NCBI GenBank assembly: GCA_016462625.1
Contig: JAEMSV010000015.1
Coordinates: 1-51,681 of the forward strand
Direction of reading: 5' to 3'
Source: Solirubrobacteraceae bacterium
Lineage (GTDB): Bacteria > Actinomycetota > Thermoleophilia > Solirubrobacterales > Solirubrobacteraceae
DNA: 51,681 nucleotides
A program made the position numbers and the translations under genes. This document shows positions 49,987 to 51,681 of the stretch, in pieces. The notes beneath the pieces are model-generated. The model saw only the letters and a list, made by a program, of their open reading frames with translations, did no database searches and was not told the DNA's origin. Each line of letters begins with the position of its first letter. Positions within the stretch are counted from its first letter, which is position 1.

Positions 49987-50447
49987 CCCGTGCCCCCCAG
50001 CCGCCGATCTTCGCCCCAGAGGGAATCTCGTGGGAGTTTCCCTCACGCGCTGACCGCGGCTCGGGCACTGCGTCGACCGCACAGCGCTTGGGAGGCGCAC
50101 GCGGTGACGGGCCGGATTCGCCCCGACGGGCGCCGGTCGCGAGACAAGCCGCGAGCGCTGCCAGAGGCGCCGTGCACGGGGTCGCCGCTTTCGCGCGCGA
50201 CTTCCTGCTCCTCGCGGACCCGGAGCTCGAGGCGCGGGCGGATCATCTCGCCCGCGCTGCAGACAGCTCCGGGTCGCGCGGAGGTCTCCTGGCCGACGAG
50301 GGCGCGATGGTCGTACCCGCCGTCGCCGCGCTCCTCGGCGATCCGCGCCATCGGGCCCGCACCCATGCGAAGCCTTCCGCGCGCCGCACCCGCCGCCCGG
50401 GCACGCCCGAGCCGGCGGCTGACGCGCACCTCTGCGTCAATCCGTAG
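49980..50447 (+). other. Possible coding remnant or short gene in the 49906-50530 gap
   Basis: This 155-codon frame opens with a GTG inside the SOS-type palindrome; a TACCTT box ends 9 nt before it. The first ~60 codons have weak third-position GC and look non-coding, while codons ~64-110 (AFARDFLLLADPELEARADH onward) have the strong third-position GC of real genes. It resembles nothing that I recognise. It may be a decayed gene, or a real gene starting at an internal GTG (50173). The remaining gap up to 50530 shows nothing else. Confidence 0.22.
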
Positions 50448-50530
50448 CGCTCTCGGGCCCCTTTGGGTCCCATCGTGTTCGGTCGCCGGGCCTCCGATGA
50501 CCCGCGGACCACTGGGACGAGCCCAGAACG

Positions 50531-50559
50531 ACAAAGAGCCGCCCCCGAAGGGGCGGCTC
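50531..50559 (-). terminator. Rho-independent terminator of the rRNA operon
   Basis: On the minus strand a perfect 10-bp GC stem (50550-50559 with 50536-50545) closes on a UUCG tetraloop and is followed by TTTGT. It starts 10 nt after the 5S 3' end. Confidence 0.92.
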
Positions 50560-50569
50560 CTGACATTAA

Positions 50570-50685
50570 ACCGGCGGCGTCCTACTCTCCCGGGCCCTTT
50601 CAAGCCAAGTACCATCGGCGCTGTGGGGCTTAACTGCTCTGTTCGGAATGGGAAGAGGTGTTTCCCCCACGCAATAACCACCGGA
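50570..50685 (-). rRNA. rrf: 5S ribosomal RNA
   Basis: About 116 nt. The minus strand reads TCCGGTGGTTATTGCG at the 5' end, then CACCTCTTCCCATTCCGAAC, AGCCCCACAGCGCCGATGGT and GGGAGAGTAGGACGCCGCCG at the 3' end, all canonical bacterial 5S segments. Ends are estimated from pairing of the terminal helix (CCGGTGG with the GCCGCCGG side). Confidence 0.95.
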
Positions 50686-50754
50686 AACTCAAGAGAGCTC
50701 CCAGGGCCCCTCAAAACTGCACAAAGCCACGAATACGGGTACCACTAAACAAAT

Positions 50755-51681
<927 letters not shown>

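Noticed and set aside
50686..50754. tRNA in the 23S-5S spacer
   Set aside because: No cloverleaf or T-arm GGTTCGA-type sequence is visible in the ~70-nt spacer.

Overview
The window is chromosomal DNA from a very GC-rich actinobacterium. The gene content fits the Thermoleophilia/Solirubrobacterales lineage (Solirubrobacter, Conexibacter, Patulibacter and relatives) better than Streptomyces or Mycobacterium. Reasons: an FHA protein of GarA type next to a MerR regulator of FtsR type, an actinobacterial pgeF-yggS-sepF-yggT set without ftsZ or divIVA beside it, a ribosomal protein S2 with a long charged tail, many exported beta-propeller proteins, and genes that often start 6 to 11 nt after a TANNNT box with no Shine-Dalgarno. 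Genus cannot be decided by eye. I see no phage, insertion sequence, integron or CRISPR array; almost everything is core chromosome.

Layout. 1-4539: end of a wax-ester synthase/DGAT gene, a small membrane protein, glutamine-dependent NAD synthetase, a PaaI-type thioesterase and a membrane protein with a sigma-like helix-turn-helix. 4540-9412 (minus): proS, pgsA, an RsiG-like small protein, a zinc-ribbon GarA-like FHA protein, FtsR-like MerR, apt and an SRPBCC protein. 9471-12165: an exported calcium-repeat protein, sodA, and a two-gene unit of unknown function. 12166-24053 (minus backbone): the classic translation/isoprenoid/lipid cluster rpsB-tsf-pyrH-frr-uppS-cdsA-dxr-rseP-ispG, interrupted by plus-strand inserts (methyltransferase + lldD-like oxidase; carboxylesterase). 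24280-27378: a 1032-residue exported protein with lamin-tail and RTX repeats. 27483-32977 (minus): cca, pgeF, yggS, sepF, proC, yggT, lspA, rluD. 33038-35805: two exported beta-propeller proteins. 35802-43511 (minus): murA, then hisZ-hisG-hisD-hisB-hisH-hisA-crotonase-hisF. 43588-49891: HD-domain protein, DUF4394 protein, a large lactonase-like propeller protein, a zinc-ribbon protein, an isocitrate/isopropylmalate-type dehydrogenase and a DUF389 membrane protein. 49892-50530: mostly non-coding, with a LexA-box-like palindrome. 50531-51681: terminator, 5S rRNA and the 3' part of 23S rRNA, all minus strand, so an rRNA operon enters from the right edge.

How it works together. The backbone is housekeeping: translation (S2, EF-Ts, RRF, ProS, rRNA), the last MEP-pathway steps (Dxr, IspG), undecaprenyl and phospholipid supply (UppS, CdsA, PgsA), wall precursor commitment (MurA), division (SepF, FtsR), histidine synthesis and NAD synthesis. 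The most rewarding parts for follow-up are the signalling cluster at 5500-7037 (candidate c-di-GMP-binding anti-sigma factor, phospho-switch FHA protein, division regulator), the consistent leaderless-promoter grammar, the extended S2 tail with a structured rpsB leader, the 17-bp perfect inverted repeat between cca and pgeF, the Asp-for-Cys MurA, and the SOS-type box at 49973. None of these is proven to be a new system; each is stated with what would refute it.
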